Shown here one piece after another: positions 18,491-27,067 of a stretch of DNA of 27,067 bases. The notes beneath the pieces were generated by a model, which was given only the letters and a program-made list of their open reading frames with translations, was not told the origin of the DNA and ran no database searches. The DNA is from a virus. Location: positions 1-27,067 of IMG/VR virus record IMGVR_UViG_3300021960_000414; one strand, 5' to 3'. The position numbers and the translations under genes were made by a program. Position 1 is the stretch's first letter. Each line of letters begins with the position of its first letter.

Positions 18491-21232
18491 ATGGCATTTG
18501 AACAATACAAATTTACTCAGACTAGGCAAGTACAGCCAGCCGATATGAGTGAAGCTCGTGTTTGGGAGACCCTAGCCAATACTATGGATAGGTTCGCAGC
18601 TCAAATGGGGTCTATTAATAATGCAAATGCAGCTAGGGCTAAAGGTGTTAGAAATGCTCAAGACTCATTAGATGGCATGCAAGCTGGAACAATTGCTGGC
18701 AGTGAAGGCCCTTTAGAATTTATGGATGCTGGTATTCCGTTTAATGACGCATACAATAGAGGCATACTTGCTTCTTATGAAGCTGGCATAACTAATCAAA
18801 TTGAAGATACGCTTTCTACTGCTTTACAAAATTATCCGTTAGACCCTGATGGTTTTGCTACTGAGGCTTTAGCTTTAGATAAAGTTTTAACTGAAGGTAA
18901 GTCTGATTATGAGACAGCTTTAATAAGAAATACATTAGAGCGAATTTCTAAGAAAGCACAAATTAAAATTAATGGCAATGTTCAAGTTAAAGTTAAGGAA
19001 GGTCAAGTAGCTGAAATTGCTACAGCTAACAGTAACAATATTACAGAAATGGAAGACATGGCATATCTCGGTGAGCCTATCGATGAAGTCATGGCAAATT
19101 ACAAAATAAGAAATCAAAATGCAGTCGATGCTGGATTAATCAGTGCTGCTTCTTTTGCAGAACAACAATCTTTATTAGAAGATAAGTTACAACTTAGAAT
19201 AACAGAAGGTGCATTTGACAGGTTGTTAGAAACTGATGGTATTGCAGCAGCAAACTCAGCATTACAAGAATATAAAGATGACCCAACAAGTATAGACGCA
19301 CCATTAGCTCAAAATCAAAAACTTATAAATGAGTTAGACCGTAAAGTAACTAATAGCCAAGCAACAGCTAAAATTGCAGTAGAGTCAGCAATAAAAGAAT
19401 TTGAAGCTGGCAACTCTGACCTTGATATTACAGCATTACTAGGAACAGTCAAAGGTACATCATTAGAAGCACCACTTGTAAATGCACAAGCTATTTCAGT
19501 AGACTCAGATGCGTTTAAAGGTTACAACTTTATTCAAATGGATAAAGCAGAGCAAAATGCTCAAAAACTTCCAGAAGGTACTGTTAAAGAAGCATTGCTT
19601 AATAATTATGCTGAAATACGCAAGCATACTAAAGAGATGTTAGATAAAGACCCATACGCTTTAGCATTAGAAACTGGTGTTGTAAGTGGTAGTCGTTTTG
19701 ATTTATCAGACCCTAAAACTTTACAAGCCAGAATAGCAGAAGCAGAAGCAGCTTCTCAATTCTATGGCGTTAAAGTTCCTCCAATGTCTCAAGCTGAAGC
19801 AGATGGCTTACGCTATATTATTAATGAAGGCAATATAGATGACAACATGCTTGTTTTTCAACAACTTGGAACTGGATTTGGTTCTCAAACAGATGAAGTC
19901 TACAAGCTAATGTTTAAAGAGGGTGGTGGGGCTTTTGCTGTTGCTAGTGGCATGATGTTACAAGGTGATGAAGCAACAACTCAATTAATATTAAAAGGTC
20001 AAGACTTAATTAAAAATGACATTTATCCTGACATAGTTAAAGTTACAGATAAAGATATGCCAACAATAAATGCAGCTATTGATACTGTATTTGATAATGC
20101 TTATTTAGAAACACCAAATCATGTTGAAGTTTTAAGAGGCGGTATTAAAGCTGTTTATGCTCAGTATATGGCTGAGAGTGGAAACTATTCTAGTGCTGAA
20201 GGTCATGACCCTAAACTTTTACAACAAGCAATAGATAAAGTTACAGGTGGAATTGTTGAGTTAGAGTGGAATGAGTCATCAGGACTGATAGGAGCATTCA
20301 CTGACGAAGATTATTCAATAGAAGTACCTAGAGCTGGTATGGATGCAAAAGATGTTGAAAATTGGATGGAGTCTATTACAGCAAAAGACATTGACACTAT
20401 GGGTGGTGTTGCTGGCATGGAATCAGCTGAAGTTGCTATGATTATTAATGATGGTAGGGCTAAGTTACATTCGGTTGGTCATGGTCAATACACGCTTAGA
20501 AACATGACAGGAAATTGGTTTTCTTCAACTGATGCAAATGGAGAGCCTACAAAATTTGTCTTAACTTATGTTCCAGAACCAACAAGAGATAAAGAAGTTA
20601 AGGCTACTTTAGGTGGTGACATAGAACCAGCAGATACAATTGGAGAGCAAATATTAAACAGTATAGATGAAATAGAAGATGACCCAATAGATGACATGGA
20701 AGCTGACATTATTGGTGATGAAGGTTTTTTAAATTTAAGAGACCAAGCTGGTGAACTTGAAGAGCAGTTTCAAGGTGGAGCAACAGACACAACATCTTTT
20801 ATTAAAGCATTTGAGGGCCTAGAGTTAACAGCTTATTACGCTACACCAGCAGAGAAAAAGAAAGGTACAGTTTCAATAGGATATGGCTCAACAAGAAGAG
20901 CTAAAGAAGGTGAAACAATTACAGAAGCCCAAGCTGAAGCTTATCTTAAAGAAGATATAAAAGTAGCAGAACTAGCAATTAGTAAATTAGTTAAAGTTGA
21001 TTTAACGCCTCAACAACAAACAGCACTTACATCGCTTGTATTCAACATTGGAGCTGGAAACTTTAAAAGGTCTAAAGCTCTAAAAGAATTAAATAAAGGA
21101 AACATTGAAGGTTTCTTATTTGAAGCATTTGATTCTAAGCAAGGCTTTGTTAAGCAAGGTAACAAAATATTAAAAGGTCTTGTTAAAAGAAGAGCTAAAG
21201 AAAGAAAGTTATTTGAGAGTGGTACAGCCTAA
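18491..21232 (+). CDS. internal virion protein with C-terminal lysozyme-like domain
   Basis: 913-aa protein, probably ejected with the DNA and able to open peptidoglycan. About residues 1-760 are long helical, Ala/Asp/Glu-rich sequence as in T7 gp15/gp16-type core proteins. Residues about 768-913 match the T4-type/R21 lysozyme family (GH24): F774-E775-G-L, TVSIGYGST with catalytic-type Thr, TPQQQTALTSLVFNIGAGNF, and GLVKRRAKERKLF. The usual Asp nine residues after Glu is replaced by Ala in AYYATP, followed by an inserted Lys-rich loop. The start is at 18491 directly after the previous gene; an earlier in-frame start overlaps that gene without need. Confidence 0.85.
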   Translation: MAFEQYKFTQTRQVQPADMSEARVWETLANTMDRFAAQMGSINNANAARAKGVRNAQDSLDGMQAGTIAGSEGPLEFMDAGIPFNDAYNRGILASYEAGITNQIEDTLSTALQNYPLDPDGFATEALALDKVLTEGKSDYETALIRNTLERISKKAQIKINGNVQVKVKEGQVAEIATANSNNITEMEDMAYLGEPIDEVMANYKIRNQNAVDAGLISAASFAEQQSLLEDKLQLRITEGAFDRLLETDGIAAANSALQEYKDDPTSIDAPLAQNQKLINELDRKVTNSQATAKIAVESAIKEFEAGNSDLDITALLGTVKGTSLEAPLVNAQAISVDSDAFKGYNFIQMDKAEQNAQKLPEGTVKEALLNNYAEIRKHTKEMLDKDPYALALETGVVSGSRFDLSDPKTLQARIAEAEAASQFYGVKVPPMSQAEADGLRYIINEGNIDDNMLVFQQLGTGFGSQTDEVYKLMFKEGGGAFAVASGMMLQGDEATTQLILKGQDLIKNDIYPDIVKVTDKDMPTINAAIDTVFDNAYLETPNHVEVLRGGIKAVYAQYMAESGNYSSAEGHDPKLLQQAIDKVTGGIVELEWNESSGLIGAFTDEDYSIEVPRAGMDAKDVENWMESITAKDIDTMGGVAGMESAEVAMIINDGRAKLHSVGHGQYTLRNMTGNWFSSTDANGEPTKFVLTYVPEPTRDKEVKATLGGDIEPADTIGEQILNSIDEIEDDPIDDMEADIIGDEGFLNLRDQAGELEEQFQGGATDTTSFIKAFEGLELTAYYATPAEKKKGTVSIGYGSTRRAKEGETITEAQAEAYLKEDIKVAELAISKLVKVDLTPQQQTALTSLVFNIGAGNFKRSKALKELNKGNIEGFLFEAFDSKQGFVKQGNKILKGLVKRRAKERKLFESGTA

Positions 21233-23247
21233 TGATTAATTTTGACCAAGTAGGGCTTAAAAATAATACAGACAAAATATTAGCGTCTGCTGCTTCTGCT
21301 GAAACAGACAACATAGCTAATATGGGTGAAATGTTGTCAGCCAAACTTAGTTACATAATGAATGAAGATTTAGGTATTTCTAAATTTTTAAGCCAAACTG
21401 CTGGCAGAAGAGAACAGTTTCAAAAATTATATGATGTGACTGGTGATGAAAAATGGAAGACTAGTATTTTAAGTGAATTGTCAAATAACCTAACATATGA
21501 TAATGAGCTTGATTTAAGCCCAACAATAACTAAAAGAAATCAAGATTTGTACGAAGCGTCTGTTGATGAAATTAAAGCATTACAAAAAGAATACCCTAGT
21601 TTTAATATATTAACACCCGATGAGTTGACTGCATCAATTGCAGAAAGAGCAAGGCTAAATAGAGAAGAAGTATCTCGATTAGTAGCAAGGTCATCAAGTA
21701 ATGTTGATTTAGTTTCTAATATTGTCAGTATGGGTGCTTATTTTCTTGACCCAGTAGTTTTAGCTACGCTTCCTATTACTGGAGGAGCAAGTGTTGGTCG
21801 TGGAGTTGTAGGTAATGCATGGAGAAGTTTTAAAATTGAAACTGCTGTAGCTGGTGCTGCTGAAGTTGCAATCACTCCTCAAGTTGCAGAATATAAAAAA
21901 GAAATTAACAGCCCATTTACATTACAAGACGCAGCATTTAGAATTATTGGAGCATCAGCTGGAGCTGGAGTTATACGTGGAACTGGAAGTGTTGTCTTAG
22001 ATTCAGCACAATTATTCAAAGCATCAAGATTATTAAAGAAACAAGGCAAAGCAGAAGACGCTGCTGTAGTAGAGAATTATGCCAAAGTAGTAGATGGAGT
22101 AGAGCCTGAAGCACATAACGCTCACATTCAAGCATATCAAGCTGCTAGACAAGCATTAGAAGAAGGTCGTGTATTAGACAATGCTGAGATTGAACGTATC
22201 TACGCAGCTCATGATGTAGCTGTTCCAGAAGTGGTTAGAACATATCATGGTTCAAAAGCTAAATTCGATAAATTTGACCAAAGATATATGGGTTCAGGTG
22301 AAGGCAATCAAGCTTTTGGTTATGGACATTATGTTGCTGAAAGTAAAAGTGTAGCTCAAGGTTACAAAGAAAGAATTGGTGGTGGCAGAATGTTTCAAGC
22401 ACTAGAAATTAATGGTGAGTCAGCAGCACGTTATTTTGATGTAGATGAATTTGCAGAAGACACTTTAATAAAATTACATAGAAATGATGGAGATGTAAAA
22501 AAAGTTAAACGTCTTTTAAAAGAAGATAGTAAAGAAAATCCAATTAAAGGCTTGAGAGAGCGTGCAAAAAAACAACATACTTTTTTAACTAAATTTGCAA
22601 AAGAAAACAAAATTATATTTAAAGGCAAAGGTCAATTATATGAAATAGATGTTCCTCAATCATCTATCGACAAAATGATAGATTTAGATAAAACAATTGA
22701 CATGCAAAATCCTTATGTTAAAGACATTTTAGTAGACATAAGAAAAGAATTAGGTACAAGCTTTCAAAATGGCAAACGCGCTTATGAAGAAATTGTATTT
22801 GCTATGAAATTAAAAAATGTTAGAAATCCTGAAAAAGCTGCTAGTGAATATTTGTTAGAAAAAGGAATTAAAGGCAACAAGTATTTTGATGGTGATAGTA
22901 GAGCTGATAACACAGGTACGTCTAACTATGTGTTGTTTGACCCTGAAGATGCCATTATAGTTACAAGAAATGATGAGATTTTAAAACAAACACAGCCACG
23001 CAATGTTGAGCTTCGCTTAGATAAAGCAGAGCAAGATGACTTAGCTAAATCACAAATACAAGATGTCCAAGAAATGATAGATGCTGACGATGGTCTGTTT
23101 ATGGAAGTGCCTACATTTAAAACAGATGATGTAACTGGAGAGCTAGAAGTATCTACTAGGCCAGCTAAAGAAGTCTTTGAAGAAATAGACAATCAAGACA
23201 AAGCAATGGATGACATATTTTCTTGTGTTATGGGAGCAGCTGCGTAA
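21232..23247 (+). CDS. internal virion protein with ADP-ribosyltransferase domain
   Basis: 671-aa protein. Residues 1-330 are helical virion-core-like sequence with a hydrophobic Gly/Ala section (SMGAYFLDPVVLATLPITGG, 180-200). Residues about 337-575 match the ART-PolyVal type ADP-ribosyltransferase domain: Y338-H339-GSKAKFDKFD, GSGEGNQAFGYGHY367-VAES, GQLYEIDVP, then LEKGIKGNKYFDGDSR and SNYVLFDPEDAIIV near 564-577. These enzymes transfer ADP-ribose from NAD+. Sitting in the ejectosome cluster, the domain would enter the host with the genome. Its ATG overlaps the previous stop and its stop overlaps the next ATG, both TAATG. Catalytic residues are assigned by pattern only; targets unknown. 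Confidence 0.82.
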   Translation: MINFDQVGLKNNTDKILASAASAETDNIANMGEMLSAKLSYIMNEDLGISKFLSQTAGRREQFQKLYDVTGDEKWKTSILSELSNNLTYDNELDLSPTITKRNQDLYEASVDEIKALQKEYPSFNILTPDELTASIAERARLNREEVSRLVARSSSNVDLVSNIVSMGAYFLDPVVLATLPITGGASVGRGVVGNAWRSFKIETAVAGAAEVAITPQVAEYKKEINSPFTLQDAAFRIIGASAGAGVIRGTGSVVLDSAQLFKASRLLKKQGKAEDAAVVENYAKVVDGVEPEAHNAHIQAYQAARQALEEGRVLDNAEIERIYAAHDVAVPEVVRTYHGSKAKFDKFDQRYMGSGEGNQAFGYGHYVAESKSVAQGYKERIGGGRMFQALEINGESAARYFDVDEFAEDTLIKLHRNDGDVKKVKRLLKEDSKENPIKGLRERAKKQHTFLTKFAKENKIIFKGKGQLYEIDVPQSSIDKMIDLDKTIDMQNPYVKDILVDIRKELGTSFQNGKRAYEEIVFAMKLKNVRNPEKAASEYLLEKGIKGNKYFDGDSRADNTGTSNYVLFDPEDAIIVTRNDEILKQTQPRNVELRLDKAEQDDLAKSQIQDVQEMIDADDGLFMEVPTFKTDDVTGELEVSTRPAKEVFEEIDNQDKAMDDIFSCVMGAAA

Positions 23248-25667
23248 TGGATAAGTGTATATCACAAGCATTAGACGCTGGAAAAATTTCTAAAGAAGTG
23301 GCTCAAGAGTTAGAAAAAAATATTGATATGTTTGTTGAACACATGAATACAGGTGTTGGTGTTAACTCAAGAGCTGCAAGAAAGCACGCTATTAAAAAGA
23401 CATTAGAGCAAAAGAAAATACAGCTGGCTAAAGATAAAGCAAGAGCAGCAAGCAATGCTTTAAAAAGAGCTGACAATTTGAGACAAGTTAATGCTCACGA
23501 AGATAGTAAAGCAATGGGCCTTATTACAATGTTAGTTAAAGACTTAAAAGGTAGAGTGGCTTCTGACAATGTTTACTACAAAGCTAGAGGTTTAGTTGGT
23601 GGCTTCCATTCTCAAATTGCTGATGTAATGAATGACCTTAGAACTAAAAAAGCTGGTCTTACACAAGATACAGAATTAGCTAGAAATACAGTTTTAGAAA
23701 TTCAAGGCAAAAGCACTGGTGATGCTGTAGCTAAAAAACATGCACAATCAGTTACTAAGATGTTTGACTCAGTAAGAGAAATGTCAAATGCAGCTGGTTC
23801 AGATATTAAAAGATTAGACAATTGGTTTCCACACAAATGGAATGCTGAAAGAACAGCAGCTATTTCAAAAGAAGATTGGGTTGAAGAAATGTTTCCTTTA
23901 ATGGATAGAGCTAAGATGAAAAATGACTTAGAGCTTCCACTAAATGATACTGAGCTACGTGATTTGTTAGCAGCTTCTTATGACACTATTACTACTAATG
24001 GCATGAATAAGATAGAAGCTGGAACTATGGGTAAAAGGTCATTTGCTAATAGACATCAAGAACATCGAGTTTTGTTATTTAAAGACCCAGATATGTGGAT
24101 GAAGGTTAATGATAAGTATGGTGAAAATAACTTTTATACGACTATAACAGACCACATAGAAAGCATGTCTTTAGAAATTGCTTTACTTGAAAAGATGGGT
24201 ACTAATCCTGAAGTTGAATTTAGATACTTTATGGACTTAGCAAGAGCAGAAGAAAAGATACGTAACAGAGGTAAAGTAAAATTTAAAGATGGTTTAGACA
24301 CAGGTTTTGCAGAAGCTATTTGGAGCGTTACAACTGGAAAAGTAAATCAAGCTGGTCAGCCATGGTTAGGACTTAAATTACAACAAGCTAGGGCAATTCA
24401 AGTAGCAACTGATTTAGGAAGTGCTATGTTGTCTTCTATTGCTGACTTACCTTCTGTAGCTATAACTGCTAAATTTAATGGCTTGCCAGTATCTAGGGTT
24501 ATGAAAAAAGCTGTCAAGGTTATGGCTTTAAATAAACAAAAAGTTCAAGCTATTAGAATGGGCTTAGTTGCTGATGCTTTTACTTCAAGAGCTGGTGGTG
24601 CAAATCGTTTTGCAGATATTAATGGTGAAGATTGGACAACTACAGCTGCTGATTTTACATTACGAGCTTCAGGGTTAGCACCTTGGACAGATTCATTAAG
24701 AACAGCATACGGAATGGTTGCATTTGAAATGATTGCTGATATGTCTTCTAAATCTTATGCTCAACTTCCAAAAAGTTTTAAAGCTGGTTTAAAGCGTTAC
24801 GATATTAGTCCTGAAGATTGGGATGTTATACGTGACACAGGTATGGCAAAGTTTGAAGGTGAAAATTATTTTGCTTTAACTAATATGACAGATAGAACTG
24901 ATATTAGTGCTGATGTTGCAAACAAATTAAACGCTAAAGTTCAAAGAATGATTAACACTGAAACAGATTACGCTGTGTTAATGCCTGATGACAGAATGAG
25001 AGCAATTGTGACAGGTGGTCGTGCTAAAGGTACAGCTGGTGGTGAAATATTTAGGAATGTTTTTATGTACAAAACTTTTCCCATGTTAGTTATTGCTAAT
25101 CACCTTTATAGAGGTTTTACACAAGAAGGTTTGAAATCAAGAGTTTCATATTTAGCACAATTAACTGTTGGCTCAATTATCTTTGGTGCAATGGCACTAC
25201 AACTTAAAGATTTAAGTAGAGGTCGTGAGTTAAGAGATATGTCTACTAAAGAATTTTGGGGAGCAGCATATATGCAAGGTGGTGGTGCTGGAATTTATGG
25301 TGACTTTTTGTTTGAAGACCAAAACAGATATGGTGGTGGTTTATGGCAAACATTAGCGAGTCCTATGATTGGAACTATTGAGGACTTACTGAAATTAACA
25401 GTGGGTCAGGTACAAGAAATGTCACAAGGAAAAGACACAAACGTAGGCAGAGATATAAGTGAATTTGTCTCAAGACACACACCAGTAGCTTCATCTCTTT
25501 GGTACACCAGAGCTTTACTTGAGCATGGTTTGTTTGAAACTTTACAAAAAATGATAGACCCTAAAGCACAAAAAAGCTGGAAAAGAAAGATGAAATCTAG
25601 GAAGAAAAACTATGACCAAGGGTATTGGTGGAAGATGGGAGAACTTACTCCTGAATTTATGCAATGA
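23247..25667 (+). CDS. large internal virion protein (gp16-like position)
   Basis: 806-aa helical protein, last of the ejection set. The N-terminus has a short motif KCISQALDAGKISKEVAQEL and a long basic, Lys/Ala-rich helix (about 30-90). The middle contains NWFPHKWNAERTAA, and the C-terminal half has hydrophobic segments (SYLAQLTVGSIIFGAMALQL, about 630-655) and a Lys/Arg-rich end. It has no lysozyme domain; that is in the 913-aa protein. The start at 23247 overlaps the upstream stop; a TTG at 23223 is not credible. It may be the C-terminal half of what is a single giant protein in related phages. Confidence 0.75.
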   Translation: MDKCISQALDAGKISKEVAQELEKNIDMFVEHMNTGVGVNSRAARKHAIKKTLEQKKIQLAKDKARAASNALKRADNLRQVNAHEDSKAMGLITMLVKDLKGRVASDNVYYKARGLVGGFHSQIADVMNDLRTKKAGLTQDTELARNTVLEIQGKSTGDAVAKKHAQSVTKMFDSVREMSNAAGSDIKRLDNWFPHKWNAERTAAISKEDWVEEMFPLMDRAKMKNDLELPLNDTELRDLLAASYDTITTNGMNKIEAGTMGKRSFANRHQEHRVLLFKDPDMWMKVNDKYGENNFYTTITDHIESMSLEIALLEKMGTNPEVEFRYFMDLARAEEKIRNRGKVKFKDGLDTGFAEAIWSVTTGKVNQAGQPWLGLKLQQARAIQVATDLGSAMLSSIADLPSVAITAKFNGLPVSRVMKKAVKVMALNKQKVQAIRMGLVADAFTSRAGGANRFADINGEDWTTTAADFTLRASGLAPWTDSLRTAYGMVAFEMIADMSSKSYAQLPKSFKAGLKRYDISPEDWDVIRDTGMAKFEGENYFALTNMTDRTDISADVANKLNAKVQRMINTETDYAVLMPDDRMRAIVTGGRAKGTAGGEIFRNVFMYKTFPMLVIANHLYRGFTQEGLKSRVSYLAQLTVGSIIFGAMALQLKDLSRGRELRDMSTKEFWGAAYMQGGGAGIYGDFLFEDQNRYGGGLWQTLASPMIGTIEDLLKLTVGQVQEMSQGKDTNVGRDISEFVSRHTPVASSLWYTRALLEHGLFETLQKMIDPKAQKSWKRKMKSRKKNYDQGYWWKMGELTPEFMQ

Positions 25668-25685
25668 GGAATATAGGATAATAGT

Positions 25686-27067
25686 ATGGCAACAATAAGT
25701 GTAGGTGACTTAACACCTCGTAATCAATATACAGCGACAAGTGGGCAGACTGTATTTGCCTACTCGTTCCCTATCTTTGTAAACACAGATTTAAAAGTTT
25801 ACAATGGCAGCACGCTATTAACATTAACAACCCACTATACAGTCAGTGGTGCAGCAACAGATAACGGTGGTAACGTTACTCTAGGCTCTGGAGCAACTGT
25901 TGGAGACATTATCACAATTTATCGTGATATGCCAGTAGCAAGAACTTCAGACTACCAGACCAACGGTGATTTAAGAGCTGAGACTTTGAACGATGACCTC
26001 GATAAGCTGGCTATGATGATTCAGCAAATCGAGTATGACTTAAATTCAAGAACATTAAGATTTGGACAGTTTACAACAGGCATACCATTATCTGAGTTTA
26101 CTGAGTCAGCAACAGACAGAGCTGGTAAAGTTTTATCTTTTGATTCTTCTGGAGACCCAAACATTACACAAGAGCTTGGTGTCTTTAAAGGTAACTGGGC
26201 TGCATCAACTGCATTTGTTTTAAGAGATATTGTAAAAGATACATCAAACAGCAATGTCTATATATGTACAACAGCTCACACATCTTCAGGCTCACAACCG
26301 ATTAGTTCTAACACTGATGCAGCAAAATGGGCTTTATTGGTAGACGCAGCATCAGCAACAACTTCAGCTACAGCAGCAGCAACATCAGCGACAGCAGCTG
26401 CAAGTTCTGCCACAGCAGCAGCCAGCTCAGCGACAGCAGCAGCTACGTCTAAAACTGGAGCAGATACAGCTAAGACAGCAGCAGAAACTGCAAAGACAGC
26501 AGCTGAGACAGCAGAGACTAACGCAGAGACAGCAGAAACAAATGCGGAAACAGCTGAGACTAATGCAGAAACAGCAGAAGCAGCAGCTGTAGTATCTAAA
26601 AACGCAGCAGCGACAAGTGCAACAGCAGCAGCTTCAAGTGCTACTTCAGCAGCAAGCTCAGCATCAACAGCAACAACTAAGGCATCAGAAGCTAGTTCTT
26701 CAGCTTCTACTGCTTCAGGTCACAAAGACACAGCAACGACAAAAGCTAGTGAAGCTGCTTCGTCAGCAACAGGTGCAGCAAGCTCAGCTACTACAGCAAC
26801 AACTAAAGCTAGTGAATCAGCTTCGAGTGCTACAGCAGCAGCAGCCAGTGCAACAGCAGCAGCTGCGTCAGCAGATAACTTTGATGATGTTTACCTAGGG
26901 GCTAAGTCAAGCGACCCAACAGTAGATAATGATGGTGATGCTTTAACAGCTGGCGATATTTATTTTAATACTACATCTAATGTAACAAAAGTTTATAACG
27001 GTAGTTCTTGGCAAGTTACGGTAACAGATTTATCTGGAGTATTAGCTACAAGTGGTGGCACTATGAC
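25686..27067 (+). CDS. tail fibre protein, T7-like N-terminus, 3' truncated
   Basis: The frame is open to the window edge (460 codons seen). Residues 1-150 match the T7 gp17-type tail-attachment domain: YTATSGQTVFAYSFPIFVN, then LKVYNGSTLLT, IITIYRDMPVARTSDYQTNG and LRAETLNDDLDKLAMMIQQI. Residues about 150-215 form a linker domain (FKGNWAASTAFVLRDIVKD). Residues about 218-398 are an Ala/Ser/Thr repeat shaft like lambda Stf. Then VYLGAKSSDPTVDNDGD and AGDIYFNTTSNVTKVYNGSS (399-447), a conserved block following such shafts. The receptor-binding tip is outside the window. AGGA lies seven bases before ATG. Confidence 0.9.
   Translation, partial: MATISVGDLTPRNQYTATSGQTVFAYSFPIFVNTDLKVYNGSTLLTLTTHYTVSGAATDNGGNVTLGSGATVGDIITIYRDMPVARTSDYQTNGDLRAETLNDDLDKLAMMIQQIEYDLNSRTLRFGQFTTGIPLSEFTESATDRAGKVLSFDSSGDPNITQELGVFKGNWAASTAFVLRDIVKDTSNSNVYICTTAHTSSGSQPISSNTDAAKWALLVDAASATTSATAAATSATAAASSATAAASSATAAATSKTGADTAKTAAETAKTAAETAETNAETAETNAETAETNAETAEAAAVVSKNAAATSATAAASSATSAASSASTATTKASEASSSASTASGHKDTATTKASEAASSATGAASSATTATTKASESASSATAAAASATAAAASADNFDDVYLGAKSSDPTVDNDGDALTAGDIYFNTTSNVTKVYNGSSWQVTVTDLSGVLATSGGTM
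26341..26880 (+). repeat. heptad-coding Ala/Ser/Thr repeats in the tail fibre
   Basis: Imperfect 21-bp units encode seven-residue repeats: four SATAAAT/SATAAAS units, then TAKTAAE twice, TAETNAE three times, and more variable units later. The periodicity fits a trimeric coiled-coil shaft. High similarity between units makes copy-number change by slippage or recombination likely. Confidence 0.8.

Noticed and set aside
26617-26898. Gln/Leu-rich 93-aa open frame within the tail fibre gene
   Set aside because: It is a frame-shifted reading of the GCA/ACA-rich heptad repeats; the tail fibre frame is continuous through it and matches a known architecture.

Overview
The window is one contiguous piece of an AT-rich temperate tailed phage with a short-tailed (podovirus) virion. 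No host gene is visible except the short 3' end of a tmRNA-like gene that serves as the attachment core. The attachment region has integrase arm-type repeats on both sides of that core, so it reads as attP of an unintegrated or circular phage genome, not an attL or attR. The host is probably a marine-type, AT-rich proteobacterium. A gammaproteobacterium is my best guess (DUF3596-type integrase, RusA, NinB and YbcO-like genes, one-piece tmRNA end), but the sequence does not settle this.

Layout. (1) 1-660, plus strand: the 3' part of a metallophosphoesterase gene cut by the window edge, then a 62-aa one-helix membrane protein. (2) 661-844: attP. (3) 850-4834, minus strand: a tightly packed leftward operon running from small regulatory or unknown genes at 4834 through a SAK3-like annealing recombinase, a winged-helix protein and unknowns to an excisionase-like gene overlapping the tyrosine integrase. 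(4) 4835-6204: immunity region. It has a leftward control region with candidate operators, a terminator, a 118-aa leftward gene, a leftward CI-like repressor and a divergent Cro-like gene. (5) 6266-9266, plus strand: rightward early genes (Cys-rich small protein, RusA resolvase, replication initiator-like protein, possible helicase-loader-like protein, YbcO-like nuclease, tiny membrane protein, NinB, two small unknowns). (6) 9266-27067, plus strand: packaging and virion genes. These are TerS, TerL, a papain-fold-like protein, T7-like portal, Bbp19-like protein, scaffold, capsid with a structured leader, a small capsid-associated protein, a strong terminator, tail tubular A and B, three or four internal (ejected) virion proteins, and a T7-type tail fibre that runs off the right edge.

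Together the genes describe a lambda-style lifestyle module (integration, CI/Cro switch, Nin-type recombination) joined to a T7/BPP-1-style virion, with no phage RNA or DNA polymerase in the window. The most interesting points are an ADP-ribosyltransferase (ART-PolyVal-like) domain inside a probable ejected virion protein; a virion lysozyme domain that keeps its Glu and Thr but lacks the usual catalytic Asp; a set of similar 15-bp palindromes in the immunity region, with one more upstream of the capsid gene; a probably leaderless cro transcript; and several very small genes joined by 1- to 4-base stop/start overlaps that ordinary gene calling would miss or start wrongly.

No dedicated holin-endolysin cassette was recognised. 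It may lie outside the window between the tail fibre and the phosphoesterase.
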